From assembly GCA_017608775.1 (NCBI GenBank), contig JAFCFF010000029.1, forward strand, positions 1-6,382: DNA of 6,382 nt, in the 5' to 3' direction. Below are positions 4,759-6,382 of this stretch, in pieces (position 1 is the first letter of the stretch; each line of letters starts with the position of its first letter). The translations under genes were made by a program, and so were the position numbers. A model generated the notes under the pieces. The model had not been told where the DNA came from. It saw only the letters and a list, made by a program, of their open reading frames with translations, and did not search any database. The DNA comes from Candidatus Iainarchaeum sp. (lineage in GTDB: Archaea > Iainarchaeota > Iainarchaeia > Iainarchaeales > JAFCFF01).

Positions 4759-5298
4759 ATGAGAGAGCTGAGATGTCCAAACTGTGACAGCGAGATGCTG
4801 TTCTTTGAGACAGAAAAAATAATAGAAAACAAAAGAGTAAAGCTCTTACAAGCAAGATGTGAGAACTGCAAGTTTATTGCAAGAGATGTCTTGTTGGGTG
4901 GAAAACACAGGCCTGTTAGCCTGGAGATGCATATCAAAAACCCAAGGGATTTGGACACAACAATTCTTTTTTCATCTTCCTCCTTTGTCAGGATGGATCC
5001 TCTTGGCATCTACTTTGGGCCAGATACAAACCCCTATGCCTTTTGTGGGAGTCTTTATAATTTTTTAAGTGAGCAGATAAGTTATTTTGATGAGGTTTAT
5101 AAAAACAGCTCTCTTTCTGATGAGAAAAAGCTTGCAAGAAAAAATCATGAGTTTTTAGAAAAAGCCTTAAACGGAGAGTTGGAATTTAGCTTAAGGATAA
5201 AGGATGTTTTTGGAAATGCATTTATCAACAACAACGCTGCAAGAAAAAAAACGCTCTCAAAAAAGGAAGAAACAAGACTAAGGTCAAAACTTAGATAG
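4759..5298 (+). CDS. ZPR1-related zinc-finger protein (single-domain archaeal form)
   Basis: A 179-residue protein with one ZPR1 module; eukaryotic ZPR1 has two. It opens with a Cys4 zinc finger, Cys6-Pro-Asn-Cys9 and Cys34-Glu-Asn-Cys37. The ZPR1 beta domain follows: the GG turn at 47-48, NPRDLDTTILFSSSS (61-75) matching the family's n-x-x-DL-x-x-x-V/I-x-x-S-x-S segment, and LGIYFGP (82-88). IKDVFGNAFINNN (147-159) matches the DxxGNSxI signature near the end. The basic C-terminus (161-179) may be disordered. Eukaryotic ZPR1 binds elongation factor eEF1A and helps it fold, so a similar role for aEF1A is a reasonable guess for this protein. The start is the ATG at 4759, 25 nt after the TATA box; the GTG at 4744 would add only MLFSS. 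Its stop codon directly abuts the stop of convergent proS. Confidence 0.82.
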   Translation: MRELRCPNCDSEMLFFETEKIIENKRVKLLQARCENCKFIARDVLLGGKHRPVSLEMHIKNPRDLDTTILFSSSSFVRMDPLGIYFGPDTNPYAFCGSLYNFLSEQISYFDEVYKNSSLSDEKKLARKNHEFLEKALNGELEFSLRIKDVFGNAFINNNAARKKTLSKKEETRLRSKLR

Positions 5299-6381
5299 TT
5301 AGTAAGCCCTACCAAACAAGGCCTTACAGGTTGCCTTTTCCCCACATATAACACAACTTCCTTTTTTGATTTTCTTTTTGGTTTTTTCGAGAATGCAACG
5401 AACACCAAACCTATTCCTTTTTCTAAAGTTTTCCTCACATCTTGCTTTGTTGCAAAACAAGGCAACCGCAAACTTTCCCTCTCTGACAACGCTCAACAGT
5501 TTTTTTTCGTCTGAGACAACAACACTGTTTTTTCTTGAGAACTCCTTGCTTTTTTGGAACATTTTTTCCTGGATATCTCTTAACTCTTTTTTTATTGTGG
5601 TCACTAACTTACTTTCCATTACATGGGTTTTCCTTCCGTCAAGCCGTCTTACCAAGGTTACTTTCCTTTCCCTTATGTCTCTTGGACCTATCTCCAACCT
5701 CAACGGAATTCCCAAGAGCTCCTGATCGTTGAACTTGTATCCTGCTGCCTTGTCACTTAGGTCAATGTCTGCTCTTATCTTGTTTCTTTTTAGCTTGCCG
5801 CAAATCTCAAGGGCTTTTTTCTCTATTTTCTTTTCCCTCCCCTTGAAAGGTATTGGGATAACCCTGACCTGGGTTGGTGCTATTTTTGGGGGGATCACAA
5901 GCCCCTTGTTGTCACCATGGACAAGGACAATCGCACCCAAAAGTCTTGTTGAGACCCCCCAAGAAGTTTGCCAGACATATTTTTTGTTTCCATCTTTATC
6001 TGAAAAACTTATGTTGAATGCCTTTGCAAAGTTATCTCCCAGGAAATGAGAGGTTCCCATCTGTAGGGCTTTTCCATCAGGCATCAGGCCCTCTATTGTA
6101 TAGCTCTGAATCGCCCCAGCAAATCTTTCGGCCTCGCTTTTTTCCCTGTCAAAAACAAAAATTCCAAGATTTTTCTCCACAAGGTTTTTATAATGTCTGA
6201 TCATTTTCAAGGCATCTTTCTTTGCTTCTTCCGGAGTTGCAAATGCGTTATGCCCTTCCTGCCAGAGAAACTCTCTTGTTCTCAGGAAAATGTTGGTATC
6301 CTTTACCTCCCATCTTATTATGTTTGCCCACTGATTTATTTTTAGAGGCAAGTCTCTGTAACTTCTTATCCATTTTGAGTA
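5299..6381 (-). CDS. proS: Prolyl-tRNA synthetase, C-terminal three quarters (cut by window edge)
   Basis: ProS attaches proline to tRNA(Pro) in the cytoplasm. The 360 visible residues read in frame from the right edge (YSKWIRSYRDLP); the N-terminus with motif 1 and the first part of the catalytic core is outside. Visible parts, numbered from 6381: class II motif 2 with TREFLWQEGH (35-44); motif 3 region WGVSTRLLGAIVLVHGD (141-157) and LVIPPKIAPTQV (161-172); the anticodon-binding domain (about 173-275); and the C-terminal zinc domain with Cys310, Cys315, Cys343 and Cys346, ending in RAY. That tail and the terminal Tyr identify the archaeal/eukaryotic-type enzyme of about 480 residues. The codon at 6351-6349 is TTG within DLPLKINQW and is not a start. 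Two further Cys (329, 352) lie in the tail. Confidence 0.96.
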   Translation of the reverse strand, partial: YSKWIRSYRDLPLKINQWANIIRWEVKDTNIFLRTREFLWQEGHNAFATPEEAKKDALKMIRHYKNLVEKNLGIFVFDREKSEAERFAGAIQSYTIEGLMPDGKALQMGTSHFLGDNFAKAFNISFSDKDGNKKYVWQTSWGVSTRLLGAIVLVHGDNKGLVIPPKIAPTQVRVIPIPFKGREKKIEKKALEICGKLKRNKIRADIDLSDKAAGYKFNDQELLGIPLRLEIGPRDIRERKVTLVRRLDGRKTHVMESKLVTTIKKELRDIQEKMFQKSKEFSRKNSVVVSDEKKLLSVVREGKFAVALFCNKARCEENFRKRNRFGVRCILEKTKKKIKKGSCVICGEKATCKALFGRAY

Positions 6382-6382
6382 A

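Noticed and set aside
5366..6200. Plus-strand frames opposite proS
   Set aside because: Shadows of proS: Phe/Leu/Ser-rich translations with no motif, inside a gene with full synthetase signatures.
6349..6351. TTG as a proS start codon
   Set aside because: It encodes Leu inside the conserved RSYRDLPLKINQW stretch; the frame stays open to 6381 with conserved ProS sequence, so the true start is outside the window.
1..6382. CRISPR array, insertion sequence, toxin-antitoxin or defence system
   Set aside because: No spaced direct repeats, transposase motifs, terminal inverted repeats or defence-type domains were seen; the genes are mainly housekeeping.

Overview
The window looks like a compact, AT-rich archaeal chromosome segment. 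Four things support this. It carries gatD, the archaea-specific subunit of the GatDE Glu-tRNA(Gln) amidotransferase. It carries a prolyl-tRNA synthetase with the zinc-binding C-terminal tail and terminal Tyr of the archaeal/eukaryotic-type enzyme. It carries a single-domain ZPR1-type zinc-finger protein. Most transcription units also start with a T/A-rich TATA-like box centred 24-29 nt upstream of the start codon or tRNA, with no ribosome binding site, so leaderless transcripts are likely. Both tRNAs lack an encoded CCA. Small proteins, very short spacers and Lys-rich, AT-rich coding would fit a small-genome lineage such as DPANN, but that placement is inference.

Layout. Minus strand 1582-1: gatD, then the N-terminal half of thymidylate kinase (tmk, cut by the left edge), 4 nt apart and probably cotranslated. 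A 51-nt divergent promoter separates them from plus-strand trxB-like 1634-2542. Minus strand from 4246 down to 2579, upstream to downstream: a membrane-anchored protein with two thioredoxin-like domains, tRNA-Trp(CCA), tRNA-Leu(CAG), a 61-residue zinc-ribbon protein and a 52-residue Cys4 zinc-finger protein. Plus strand 4347-5298: a membrane-anchored coiled-coil protein of unknown role and a ZPR1-related protein. Minus strand 6381-5299: proS, whose N-terminus lies beyond the right edge and whose stop codon abuts that of the ZPR1 gene.

Functional themes. Most genes serve translation: charging of tRNA (ProS), Gln-tRNA synthesis (GatD), two tRNAs, and possibly elongation-factor folding (ZPR1). 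A second, smaller theme is thiol redox chemistry: a thioredoxin reductase-like flavoprotein with an unusual CFHC centre, and a membrane-tethered thioredoxin-fold protein, encoded near each other but in separate units.

No mobile element, CRISPR array or phage gene was seen, and no gene-free stretch exceeds 100 nt. I found no convincing new multi-gene system. The points most worth a second look are the two-domain thioredoxin-like protein with complementary losses of active-site elements, the divergent redox centre of the reductase, the two tiny zinc proteins downstream of the tRNAs, and the terminator T-runs that appear to double as TATA boxes.
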